Source: Megalopta genalis (lineage: Eukaryota; Arthropoda; Insecta; Hymenoptera; Halictidae). From it: DNA of 64,000 bases. This document shows, in pieces, positions 50,632 through 62,542 of this stretch (positions within the stretch are counted from its first letter, which is position 1; every line of letters begins with the position of its first letter). The translations under genes and the position numbers were made by a program. The notes beneath the pieces are model-generated. The model ran no database searches, was not told where the DNA came from, and saw nothing but the letters and a program-made list of their open reading frames with translations. The stretch is from contig NC_135022.1 in NCBI RefSeq assembly GCF_051020955.1, positions 6,258,463 through 6,322,462 on the forward strand, in the 5' to 3' direction.

Positions 50632-52860
50632 TACATAGGGATTGGGCATTTAGAACGAAATCTAATGTCAGAAAATGGCACTTTACTCTTGTGAATTTTC
50701 GGTGTTTTCAATAATCTGAAAAAACCTATCATCGGATTTTTTAAATACGAGAATCTTGCTTAACTAACGCTTTTACATTAGAATTAGGTATTGAGTACGA
50801 AATGTAATGTCAGAAAATGGCACTTTACTCTTGTGATTTTTCTGTTTTTTTCAATTTTCTGAAAAATCCTAACATTAGATTTTCTTCAAAGTACGATATT
50901 CTTGCTTAAATAACGTTTCTACATAGGGATTAAGCATTTAGAACGAATTCTAACGTCAGAAAATTGCGCTTTACTCTAGTGATTTTTCGGTTTTTTCTAA
51001 TTTCTAAAAGAATCAATCATTAGATTTTCTTCAAAGTCCGATATTCTTGCTTAGATAACGTTTTTACATAGGGGTTAAGCATTTAGAATGAAATCTAAAG
51101 TCAGAAAATGGCACTTTACTCTTGTGATTTTTCGGTTTTTCCAATTTTCTGAAAAAACCTATCATTAGATTTTCTTCAAGACACAATATTCTTGCTTAGA
51201 TAACGTTTTTACATAGGGATTAAGCATTTAGAACGAAATCAAATGTCAGAAAATGACACTTTACTCTTGTGATTTTACGGTTTTTCCAATTTTCTGAAAA
51301 AACCTATCATCAGATTTTTCAAATACGAGAATCTTGCTTAACTAACGATTTTACATTAGAATTAGGTATTGAGTACGAAATATAATGTCAGAAAATGGCG
51401 CTTTACTCTAGTGATTTTTCGGTTTTTTCAACTTTCTGTACAAACCACTCATTAGATTTTCTTCAAAGTACGATATTCTTGCTTAAATATCGTTTTTACA
51501 TAGGGATTAGGCATTTAGAACGAAATCTAATGACAGAAAATGGCACTTTACTCTAGTGATTTTTCGGTTTTTTCAATTATCTGAAAAAACCTATCATCAG
51601 ATTTTTCAAATACGAGAATCTTGCTTAACTAACGCTTTTACATTAGAATTAGGTATTGAGTACGAAATGTAATGTCAGAAAATGGCACTTTACTCTTGTG
51701 ATTTTTCTGTTTTTTTCAATTTTCTGAAAAATCCTAACATTAGATTTTCTTCAAAGTACGATATTCTTGCTTAAATAACGTTTCTACATAGGGATTAAGC
51801 ATTTAGAACGAATTCTAACGTCAGAAAATTGCGCTTTACTCTAGTGATTTTTCGTTTTTTTCTAATTTCTGAAAGAATCAATCATTAGATTTTCTTCAAA
51901 GTCCGATATTCTTGCTTAGATAACGTTTTTACATAGGGATTAAGCATTTAGAATGAAATCTAACGTCAGAAAATGGCACTTTGCTCTTGTGATTTTTCGG
52001 TTTTTCCAATTTTCTGAAAAAACCTATCATTAGATTTTCTTCAAGACACAATATTCTTGCTTAGATAACGTTTTTACATAGTGATTAAGCATTTAGAACG
52101 AAATCTAATGTCAGAAAATGACACTTTACTCTTGTGATTTTACGGTTTTTCCAATTTTCTGAAAAAACCTATCATCAGATTTTTTAAATACGAGAATCTT
52201 GCTTAACTAACGATTTTACATTAGAATTAGGTATTGAGTACGAAATATAATGTCAGAAAATGGCGCTTTACTCTAGTGATTTTTCGGTTTTTTCAACTTT
52301 CTGTAAAAACCACGCATTAGATTTTCTTCAAAGTACGATATTCTTGCTTAAATATCGTTTTTACATAGGGGTTAGGCATTTAGAACGAAATCTAATGACA
52401 GAAAATGGCAGTTTACACTTGTGATTTTTCGGTTTTTTCAATTTTCTGAAAGAATCTATCATTTGATTTTCTTCAAAGTCCGATATTCTTGCTTAAATGA
52501 CGTTTTTACATAGGGATTATGCATTTAGAACGAAATCTAATGTCAGAAAATGGCACTTTACTCCTGTGATTTTTCGGTTTTTTCAATTTTCTGAAAAAAC
52601 CTGTCATCAGATTTTTAAATACGAGAATCTTGCTTAACTACCGATTTTACCTTAGCATTAAGTATTTAGAACGAAATGTAATGTCAGAAGATGGCGCTTT
52701 ACTCTAGTGATTTTTCGGTTTTCTCAAATTTCTGAAAAATCCTAACATTAGATTTTCTTCAAAGTACGATATTCTTGCTTAAATAACGTTTTTACATAGG
52801 GATTAAGCATGTAGAACGAAATGTAATGTCAGAAAATGGCACTTTGCTCTTGTGATTTTT
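50632..52860 (+). repeat. 12-monomer module, copy 4, within a 2.2-kb block
   Basis: The module occupies 50,632-52,409, and the larger block to 52,860 is repeated at 55,678-57,906 (offset 5,046, 35 monomers), including an ATCATTTGATTTTC junction (52,461/57,507) and an X monomer (52,605/57,651). Local differences are GGCACTTTACTC at 51,109 where other copies read GGCACTTTGCTC, and ATAACG for ATATCG near 51,056. Confidence 0.82.
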
Positions 52861-53820
52861 CGGTTTTTTCAATTTTCTGAAAAAACCTATCATTAGATTT
52901 TCTTCAAAGTACGATATTCCTGCTTAAATAACGTTTTTACATAGGGATTGAGCAGTTAGGACGAAATCTAATGTCAGAAAATTGCGCTTTACTCTAGTGA
53001 TTTTTCGGTTTTTTCAACTTTCTGTAAAAACCAATCATTAGATTTTCTTCAAAGTACGATATTCTTGCTTAAATATCGTTTTTACATAGGGATTAGGCAT
53101 TTAGAACGAAATCTAATGACAGAAAATGGCACTTTACTCTAGTGATTTTTCGGTTTTTTCAATTATCTGAAAAAACCTATCATCAGATTTTTCAAATACG
53201 AGAATCTTGCTTAACTAACGCTTTTACATTAGAATTAGGTATTGAGTACGAAATATAATGTCAGAAAATGTCACTTTACTCTTGTGAATTTTCGGTTTTT
53301 TCAATTTTCTGAAAAAACCTATCATTAGATTTTCTTCAAAGTACGATATTCCTGCTTAAATAACGTTTTTACATAGGGATTGAGCAGTTAGGACGAAATC
53401 TAATGTCAGAAAATTGCGCTTTACTCTAGTGATTTTTCGGTTTTTTCAACTTTCTGTAAAAACCAATCATTAGATTTTCTTCAAAGTACGATATTCTTGC
53501 TTAAATATCGCTTTTACATAGGGATTAGGCATTTAGAACGAAATCTAATGACAGAAAATGGCACTTTACTCTTGTGATTTTTCGGTTTTTTCATTTTTCT
53601 GAAAAAACCTGTCATTAGATTTTCTTAAAAGTACGATATTCTTGCTTAGATATCGTTTTTACATAGGGATTAGGCATTTAGAACGAAATCTAATGACAGA
53701 AAATGGCACTTTACTCTTGTGATTTTTCGGTTTTTTCAATTTTCTGAAAATACCTATCATTAGATTTTCTTCAAAGTACGATATTCCTGCTTAAATATCG
53801 TTTTTACATAGGGATTGTGC

Positions 53821-54885
53821 ATTTAGAACGAAATCTAATGTCAGAAAATGGCAGTTTACACTTGTGATTTTTCGGTTTTTTCAATTTTCTGAAAGAATCT
53901 ATCATTTGATTTTCTTCAAAGTCCGATATTCTTGCTTAAATGACGTTTTTACATAGGGATTATGCATTTAGAACGAAATCTAATGTCAGAAAATGGCACT
54001 TTACTCCTGTGATTTTTCGGTTTTTTCAATTTTCTGAAAAAACCTGTCATCAGATTTTTAAATACGAGAATCTTGCTTAACTACCGATTTTACCTTAGCA
54101 TTAAGTATTTAGAACGAAATGTAATGTCAGAAGATGGCGCTTTACTCTAGTGATTTTTCGGTTTTCTCAAATTTCTGAAAAATCCTAACATTAGATTTTC
54201 TTCAAAGTACGATATTCTTGCTTAAATAACGTTTTTACATAGGGATTAAGCATGTAGAACGAAATGTAATGTCAGAAAATGGCACTTTGCTCTTGTGATT
54301 TTTCTGTTTCTTTCAATTTTCTGAAAAATCCTAACATTAGATTTTCTTCAAGACACAATATTCTTGGTTAGATAACGTTTTTACATAGGGATTAAGCATT
54401 TAGAACGAAATCTAATGTCAGAAAATGACACTTTACTCTTGTGATTTTACGGTTTTTCCAATTTTCTGAAAAAACCTATCATCAGATTTTTCAAATACGA
54501 GAATCTTGCTTAACTAACGATTTTACATTAGAATTAGGTATTGAGTACTAAATATAATGTCAGAAAATGTCACTTTACTCTTGTGAATTTTCGGTTTTTT
54601 CAATTTTCTGAAAAAACCTATCATTAGATTTTCTTCAAAGTACGATATTCCTGCTTAAATAACGTTTTTACATAGGGATTGAGCAGTTAGGACGAAATCT
54701 AATGTCAGAAAATTGCGCTTTACTCTAGTGATTTTTCGGTTTTTTCAATTATCTGAAAAAACCTATCATCAGATTTTTTAAATACGAGAATCTTGCTTAA
54801 CTAACGCTTTTACATTAGAATTAGGTATTGAGTACGAAATATAATGTCAGAAAATGGCACTTTACTCTTGTGATTTTTCTGTTTT
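53821..54885 (+). repeat. ~1.07-kb segment repeated at 57,424-58,488
   Basis: Offset 3,603 (25 monomers). Shared private markers are CATTTGATTTTC (53,904/57,507), the X junction (54,048/57,651), TTCTTGGTTAG (54,363/57,966) and GAGTACTAAATAT (54,548/58,151). It ends where the left copy reads TTTTTCAATTTTCTGAAAAAACC and the right TTTTCCATTTTCTGAAAAATCC. Confidence 0.8.
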
Positions 54886-55677
54886 TTTCAATTTTCTGAA
54901 AAAACCTATCATTAGATTTTCTTCAAGACACAATATTCTTGCTTAGATAACGTTTTTACATAGGGATTAAGCATGTAGAACGAAATGTAATTTCAGAAAA
55001 TGGCACTTTGCTCTTGTGATTTTTCGGTTTTTCCAATTTTCTGAAAAAACCTATCATTAGATTTTCTTCAAAGTACGATATTCTTTCTTAAATATCGTTT
55101 TTACATAGGGGTTAGGCATTTAGAACGAAATCTAATGACAGAAAATGGCACTTTACTCTTGTGATTTTTCGGTTTTTTCAATTTTCTGAAAAAACCTATC
55201 ATTAGATTTTCTTCAAAGTACGATATTCCTGCTTAAACAGCGTTTTTACATAGGGATTGTGCATTTAGAACGAAATCTAATGTCAGAAAATGGCAGTTTA
55301 CACTTGTGATTTTTCGGTTTTTTCAATTTTCTGAAAGAATCTATCATTAGATTTTTAAATACGAGAATCTTGCTTAACTACCGATTTTACCTTAGCATTA
55401 AGTATTTAGAACGAAATATAATGTCAGAAGATGGCGCTTTACTCTAGTGATTTTTCGGTTTTCTCAAATTTCTGAAAAATCCTAACATTAGATTTTCTTC
55501 AAAGTACGATATTCTTGCTTAAATAACGTTTCTACATAGGGATTAGGCATTTAGAACGAAATCTAATGACAGAAAATGTCACTTTACTCTTGTGAATTTT
55601 CGGTTTTTTCAATTTTCTGAAAATACCTATCATTAGATTTTCTTCAAAGTACGATATTCCTGCTTAAATAACATTTT

Positions 55678-57906
55678 TACATAGGGATTGGGCATTTAGA
55701 ACGAAATCTAATGTCAGAAAATGGCACTTTACTCTTGTGAATTTTCGGTGTTTTCAATAATCTGAAAAAACCTATCATCGGATTTTTTAAATACGAGAAT
55801 CTTGCTTAACTAACGCTTTTACATTAGAATTAGGTATTGAGTACGAAATGTAATGTCAGAAAATGGCACTTTACTCTTGTGATTTTTCTGTTTTTTTCAA
55901 TTTTCTGAAAAATCCTAACATTAGATTTTCTTCAAAGTACGATATTCTTGCTTAAATAACGTTTCTACATAGGGATTAAGCATTTAGAACGAATTCTAAC
56001 GTCAGAAAATTGCGCTTTACTCTAGTGATTTTTCGGTTTTTTCTAATTTCTAAAAGAATCAATCATTAGATTTTCTTCAAAGTCCGATATTCTTGCTTAG
56101 ATAACGTTTTTACATAGGGGTTAAGCATTTAGAATGAAATCTAAAGTCAGAAAATGGCACTTTGCTCTTGTGATTTTTCGGTTTTTCCAATTTTCTGAAA
56201 AAACCTATCATTAGATTTTCTTCAAGACACAATATTCTTGCTTAGATAACGTTTTTACATAGGGATTAAGCATTTAGAACGAAATCAAATGTCAGAAAAT
56301 GACACTTTACTCTTGTGATTTTACGGTTTTTCCAATTTTCTGAAAAAACCTATCATCAGATTTTTCAAATACGAGAATCTTGCTTAACTAACGATTTTAC
56401 ATTAGAATTAGGTATTGAGTACGAAATATAATGTCAGAAAATGGCGCTTTACTCTAGTGATTTTTCGGTTTTTTCAACTTTCTGTACAAACCACTCATTA
56501 GATTTTCTTCAAAGTACGATATTCTTGCTTAAATATCGTTTTTACATAGGGATTAGGCATTTAGAACGAAATCTAATGACAGAAAATGGCACTTTACTCT
56601 AGTGATTTTTCGGTTTTTTCAATTATCTGAAAAAACCTATCATCAGATTTTTCAAATACGAGAATCTTGCTTAACTAACGCTTTTACATTAGAATTAGGT
56701 ATTGAGTACGAAATGTAATGTCAGAAAATGGCACTTTACTCTTGTGATTTTTCTGTTTTTTTCAATTTTCTGAAAAATCCTAACATTAGATTTTCTTCAA
56801 AGTACGATATTCTTGCTTAAATAACGTTTCTACATAGGGATTAAGCATTTAGAACGAATTCTAACGTCAGAAAATTGCGCTTTACTCTAGTGATTTTTCG
56901 TTTTTTTCTAATTTCTGAAAGAATCAATCATTAGATTTTCTTCAAAGTCCGATATTCTTGCTTAGATAACGTTTTTACATAGGGATTAAGCATTTAGAAT
57001 GAAATCTAACGTCAGAAAATGGCACTTTGCTCTTGTGATTTTTCGGTTTTTCCAATTTTCTGAAAAAACCTATCATTAGATTTTCTTCAAGACACAATAT
57101 TCTTGCTTAGATAACGTTTTTACATAGTGATTAAGCATTTAGAACGAAATCTAATGTCAGAAAATGACACTTTACTCTTGTGATTTTACGGTTTTTCCAA
57201 TTTTCTGAAAAAACCTATCATCAGATTTTTTAAATACGAGAATCTTGCTTAACTAACGATTTTACATTAGAATTAGGTATTGAGTACGAAATATAATGTC
57301 AGAAAATGGCGCTTTACTCTAGTGATTTTTCGGTTTTTTCAACTTTCTGTAAAAACCACGCATTAGATTTTCTTCAAAGTACGATATTCTTGCTTAAATA
57401 TCGTTTTTACATAGGGGTTAGGCATTTAGAACGAAATCTAATGACAGAAAATGGCAGTTTACACTTGTGATTTTTCGGTTTTTTCAATTTTCTGAAAGAA
57501 TCTATCATTTGATTTTCTTCAAAGTCCGATATTCTTGCTTAAATGACGTTTTTACATAGGGATTATGCATTTAGAACGAAATCTAATGTCAGAAAATGGC
57601 ACTTTACTCCTGTGATTTTTCGGTTTTTTCAATTTTCTGAAAAAACCTGTCATCAGATTTTTAAATACGAGAATCTTGCTTAACTACCGATTTTACCTTA
57701 GCATTAAGTATTTAGAACGAAATGTAATGTCAGAAGATGGCGCTTTACTCTAGTGATTTTTCGGTTTTCTCAAATTTCTGAAAAATCCTAACATTAGATT
57801 TTCTTCAAAGTACGATATTCTTGCTTAAATAACGTTTTTACATAGGGATTAAGCATGTAGAACGAAATGTAATGTCAGAAAATGGCACTTTGCTCTTGTG
57901 ATTTTT
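55678..57906 (+). repeat. 12-monomer module, copy 5, within a 2.2-kb block
   Basis: Partner of 50,632-52,860. It opens with an AACATTTTTACAT variant (CG lost) near 55,670. The right end at 57,906 passes into TTTTTCTGTTTCTTTC, shared with 54,300 (offset 3,603), so this block is a junction of two different parental segments. Confidence 0.82.
56931..57820 (+). repeat. ~0.9-kb segment repeated at 58,805-59,695
   Basis: Offset 1,874 (13 monomers). The match begins within a GTCCG monomer with AGAATGAAATCTAACG and ends in the R-like monomer after the X unit, where TTAAATAACG on the left becomes TTAAATATCGC on the right. The ATCGCTTTTACAT variant at 59,705 recurs at 53,507, 61,435 and 63,448. Confidence 0.75.
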
Positions 57907-59919
57907 CTGTTTCTTTCAATTTTCTGAAAAATCCTAACATTAGATTTTCTTCAAGACACAATATTCTTGGTTAGATAACGTTTTTACATAGGGATTAAAC
58001 ATTTAGAACGAAATCTAATGTCAGAAAATGACACTTTACTCTTGTGATTTTACGGTTTTTCCAATTTTCTGAAAAAACCTATCATCAGATTTTTCAAATA
58101 CGAGAATCTTGCTTAACTAACGATTTTACATTAGAATTAGGTATTGAGTACTAAATATAATGTCAGAAAATGTCACTTTACTCTTGTGAATTTTCGGTTT
58201 TTTCAATTTTCTGAAAAAACCTATCATTAGATTTTCTTCAAAGTACGATATTCCTGCTTAAATAACGTTTTTACATAGGGATTGAGCAGTTAGGACGAAA
58301 TCTAATGTCAGAAAATTGCGCTTTACTCTAGTGATTTTTCGGTTTTTTCAATTATCTGAAAAAACCTATCATCAGATTTTTTAAATACGAGAATCTTGCT
58401 TAACTAACGCTTTTACATTAGAATTAGGTATTGAGTACGAAATATAATGTCAGAAAATGGCACTTTACTCTTGTGATTTTTCTGTTTTTTTCCATTTTCT
58501 GAAAAATCCTATCATTAGATTTTCTTCAAAGTACGATATTCTTGCTTAGATATCGTTTTTACATAGGGATTAGGCATTTAGAACGAAATCTAATGACAGA
58601 AAATGGCACTTTACTCTTGTGATTTTTCGGTTTTTTCAATTTTCTGAAAAAACCTATCATTAGATTTTCTTCAAAGTACGATATTCCTGCTTAAATGTCG
58701 TTTTTACATAAGGATTGTGCATTTAGAACGAAATCTAATGTCAGAAAATGGCAGTTTACACTTGTGATTTTTCGGTTTTTTGAATTTTCTGAAAGAATCT
58801 ATCATTTGATTTTCTTCAAAGTCCGATATTCTTGCTTAGATAACGTTTTTACATAGGGATTAAGCATTTAGAATGAAATCTAACGTCAGAAAATGGCACT
58901 TTGCTCTTGTGATTTTTCGGTTTTTCCAATTTTCTGAAAAAACCTATCATTAGATTTTCTTCAAGACACAATATTCTTGCTTAGATAACGTTTTTACATA
59001 GTGATTAAGCATTTAGAACGAAATCTAATGTCAGAAAATGACACTTTACTCTTGTGATTTTACGGTTTTTCCAATTTTCTGAAAAAACCTATCATCAGAT
59101 TTTTTAAATACGAGAATCTTGCTTAACTAACGATTTTACATTAGAATTAGGTATTGAGTACGAAATATAATGTCAGAAAATGGCGCTTTACTCTAGTGAT
59201 TTTTCGGTTTTTTCAACTTTCTGTAAAAACCACGCATTAGATTTTCTTCAAAGTACGATATTCTTGCTTAAATATCGTTTTTACATAGGGGTTAGGCATT
59301 TAGAACGAAATCTAATGACAGAAAATGGCAGTTTACACTTGTGATTTTTCGGTTTTTTCAATTTTCTGAAAGAATCTATCATTTGATTTTCTTCAAAGTC
59401 CGATATTCTTGCTTAAATGACGTTTTTACATAGGGATTATGCATTTAGAACGAAATCTAATGTCAGAAAATGGCACTTTACTCCTGTGATTTTTCGGTTT
59501 TTTCAATTTTCTGAAAAAACCTGTCATCAGATTTTTAAATACGAGAATCTTGCTTAACTACCGATTTTACCTTAGCATTAAGTATTTAGAACGAAATGTA
59601 ATGTCAGAAGATGGCGCTTTACTCTAGTGATTTTTCGGTTTTCTCAAATTTCTGAAAAATCCTAACATTAGATTTTCTTCAAAGTACGATATTCTTGCTT
59701 AAATATCGCTTTTACATAGGGATTAGGCATTTAGAACGAAATCTAATGACAGAAAATGGCACTTTACTCTTGTGATTTTTCGGTTTTTTCATTTTTCTGA
59801 AAAAACCTATCATTAGATTTTCTTCAAAGTACGATATTCTTGCTTAAATATCGTTTTTACATAGGGATTAGGCATTTAGAACGAAATCTAATGACAGAAA
59901 ATGGCACTTTACTCTTGTG

Positions 59920-61451
59920 ATTTTACGGTTTTTCCAATTTTCTGAAAAAACCTATCATCAGATTTTTCAAATACGAGAATCTTGCTTAACTAACGATTTT
60001 ACATTAGAATTAGGTATTGGGTACTAAATATAATGTCAGAAAATGTCACTTTACTCTTGTGAATTTTCGGTTTTTTCAATTTTCTGAAAAAACCTATCAT
60101 TAGATTTTCTTCAAAGTACGATATTCCTGCTTAAATAACGTTTTTACATAGGGATTGAGCAGTTAGGACGAAATCTAATGTCAGAAAATTGCGCTTTACT
60201 CTAGTGATTTTTCGGTTTTTTCAATTATCTGAAAAAACCTATCATCAGATTTTTTAAATACGAGAATCTTGCTTAACTAACGCTTTTACATTAGAATTAG
60301 GTATTGAGTACGAAATATAATGTCAGAAAATGGCACTTTACTCTTGTGATTTTTCTGTTTTTTTCCATTTTCTGAAAAATCCTATCATTAGATTTTCTTC
60401 AAAGTACGATATTCTTGCTTAGATATCGTTTTTACATAGGGATTAGGCATTTAGAACGAAATCTAATGACAGAAAATGGCACTTTACTCTTGTGATTTTT
60501 CGGTTTTTTCAATTTTCTGAAAAAACCTATCATTAGATTTTCTTCAAAGTACGATATTCCTGCTTAAATGTCGTTTTTACATAGGGATTGTGCATTTAGA
60601 ACGAAATCTAATGTCAGAAAATGGCAGTTTACACTTGTGATTTTTCGGTTTTTTGAATTTTCTGAAAGAATCTATCATTTGATTTTCTTCAAAGTCCGAT
60701 ATTCTTGCTTAAATGACGTTTTTACATAGGGATTATGCATTTAGAACGAAATCTAATGTCAGAAAATGGCACTTTACTCCTGTGATTTTTCGGTTTTTTC
60801 AATTTTCTGAAAAAACCTGTCATCAGATTTTTAAATACGAGAATCTTGCTTATCTACCGATTTTACCTTAGCATTAAGTATTTAGAACGAAATGTAATGT
60901 CAGAAGATGGCGCTTTACTCTAGTGATTTTTCGGTTTTCTCAAATTTCTGAAAAATCCTAACATTAGATTTTCTTCAAAGTACGATATTCTTGCTTAAAT
61001 AACGTTTTTACATAGGGATTAAGCATGTAGAACGAAATGTAATGTCAGAAAATGGCACTTTGCTCTTGTGATTTTTCGGTTTTTCCAATTTTCTGAAAAA
61101 ACCTATCATTAGATTTTCTTCAAGACACAATATTCTTGGTTAGATAACGTTTTTACATAGGGATTAAGCATTTAGAACGAAATCTAATGTCAGAAAATGA
61201 CACTTTACTCTTGTGATTTTACGGTTTTTCCAATTTTCTGAAAAAACCTATCATCAGATTTTTCAAATACGAGAATCTTGCTTAACTAACGCTTTTACAT
61301 TAGAATTAGGTATTGTGTACGAAATATAATGTCAGAAAATGGCGCTTTACTCTAGTGATTTTTCGGTTTTTTCAACTTTCTGTAAAAACCAATCATTAGA
61401 TTTTCTTCAAAGTACGATATTCTTGCTTAAATATCGCTTTTACATAGGGAT
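59920..61451 (+). repeat. 14-monomer-period duplicate (2,015), left copy
   Basis: It matches 61,935-63,466 at offset 2,015. Shared markers are GTACTAAATAT (60,024/62,039), GAGCAGTTAGGAC, TTTTCCATTTTCTG, AAATGTCG, TTTTTTGAATTTTCTG, CTTATCTACCG (60,849/62,864) and GGTATTGTGTAC (61,309/63,324). The left copy alone has TATTGGGTAC at 60,016 and an intact ACCTTAG in its X monomer. Confidence 0.85.
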
Positions 61452-62400
61452 TATGCATTTAGAACGAAATCTAATGTCAGAAAATGGCACTTTACTCCTG
61501 TGATTTTTCGGTTTTTTCAATTTTCTGAAAAAACCTGTCATCAGATTTTTAAATACGAGAATCTTGCTTAACTACCGATTTTACCTTAGCATTAAGTATT
61601 TAGAACGAAATGTAATGTCAGAAGATGGCGCTTTACTCTAGTGATTTTTCGGTTTTCTCAAATTTCTGAAAAATCCTAACATTAGATTTTCTTCAAAGTA
61701 CGATATTCTTGCTTAAATAACGTTTTTACATAGGGATTAAGCATGTAGAACGAAATGTAATGTCAGAAAATGGCACTTTGCTCTTGTGATTTTTCTGTTT
61801 CTTTCAATTTTCTGAAAAATCCTAACATTAGATTTTCTTCAAGACACAATATTCTTGGTTAGATAACGTTTTTACATAGGGATTAAGCATTTAGAACGAA
61901 ATCTAATGTCAGAAAATGACACTTTACTCTTGTGATTTTACGGTTTTTCCAATTTTCTGAAAAAACCTATCATCAGATTTTTCAAATACGAGAATCTTGC
62001 TTAACTAACGATTTTACATTAGAATTAGGTATTGAGTACTAAATATAATGTCAGAAAATGTCACTTTACTCTTGTGAATTTTCGGTTTTTTCAATTTTCT
62101 GAAAAAACCTATCATTAGATTTTCTTCAAAGTACGATATTCCTGCTTAAATAACGTTTTTACATAGGGATTGAGCAGTTAGGACGAAATCTAATGTCAGA
62201 AAATTGCGCTTTACTCTAGTGATTTTTCGGTTTTTTCAATTATCTGAAAAAACCTATCATCAGATTTTTTAAATACGAGAATCTTGCTTAACTAACGCTT
62301 TTACATTAGAATTAGGTATTGAGTACGAAATATAATGTCAGAAAATGGCACTTTACTCTTGTGATTTTTCTGTTTTTTTCCATTTTCTGAAAAATCCTAT

Positions 62401-62483
62401 CATTAGATTTTCTTCAAAGTACGATATTCTTGCTTAGATATCGTTTTTACATAGGGATTAGGCATTTAGAACGAAATCTAATG
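62401..62483. other. Long-range dyad 1 of the monomer: CATTAGATTT / AAATCTAATG
   Basis: The arms at 62,401-62,410 and 62,474-62,483 are exact reverse complements over 10 bp, separated by 63 bases. Both arms stay intact in monomers that read GAAATCTAATG. They are broken in EcoRI-type monomers (GAATTCTAACG), in monomers with GAAATGTAATG, and in the 141/142-bp classes (CATCAGATTT with ATATAATG or ATGTAATG). With a 63-base loop, extrusion as a cruciform is less likely than for dyad 3. A protein-binding dyad is equally possible. Confidence 0.75.
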
Positions 62484-62484
62484 A

Positions 62485-62534
62485 CAGAAAATGGCACTTT
62501 ACTCTTGTGATTTTTCGGTTTTTTCAATTTTCTG
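62485..62534. other. Dyad 2 of the monomer: CAGAAAAT / ATTTTCTG
   Basis: The arms at 62,485-62,492 and 62,527-62,534 are exact 8-bp reverse complements with a 34-base interval. In monomers that read CAGAAAATT (before GCGC) and end in AATTTTCTG the match extends to 9 bp. The right arm lies inside dyad 3 and shares its last two bases with that dyad's right arm, so the two pairings are mutually exclusive. Confidence 0.7.
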
Positions 62535-62542
62535 AAAAAACC
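62517..62542. other. Dyad 3: perfect 10-bp inverted repeat with 6-base spacer
   Basis: GGTTTTTTCA at 62,517-62,526 faces TGAAAAAACC at 62,533-62,542 across the spacer ATTTTC. This is the tightest and most conserved palindrome of the monomer. One mismatch arises in classes ending GGTTTTTCCA, or in TTTCTGTAAAAACC. The X class (TTTTCTCAAATTTCTGAAAAATCC) has more. It resembles a terminator stem on paper but is AT-rich, recurs hundreds of times and has no gene upstream, so I read it as a structural or protein-binding element of the satellite. Confidence 0.8.

Noticed and set aside
62517..62542. Intrinsic transcription terminator
   Set aside because: The stem GGTTTTTTCA/TGAAAAAACC is AT-rich, has no gene upstream and recurs in nearly every monomer, so a terminator call has no support.
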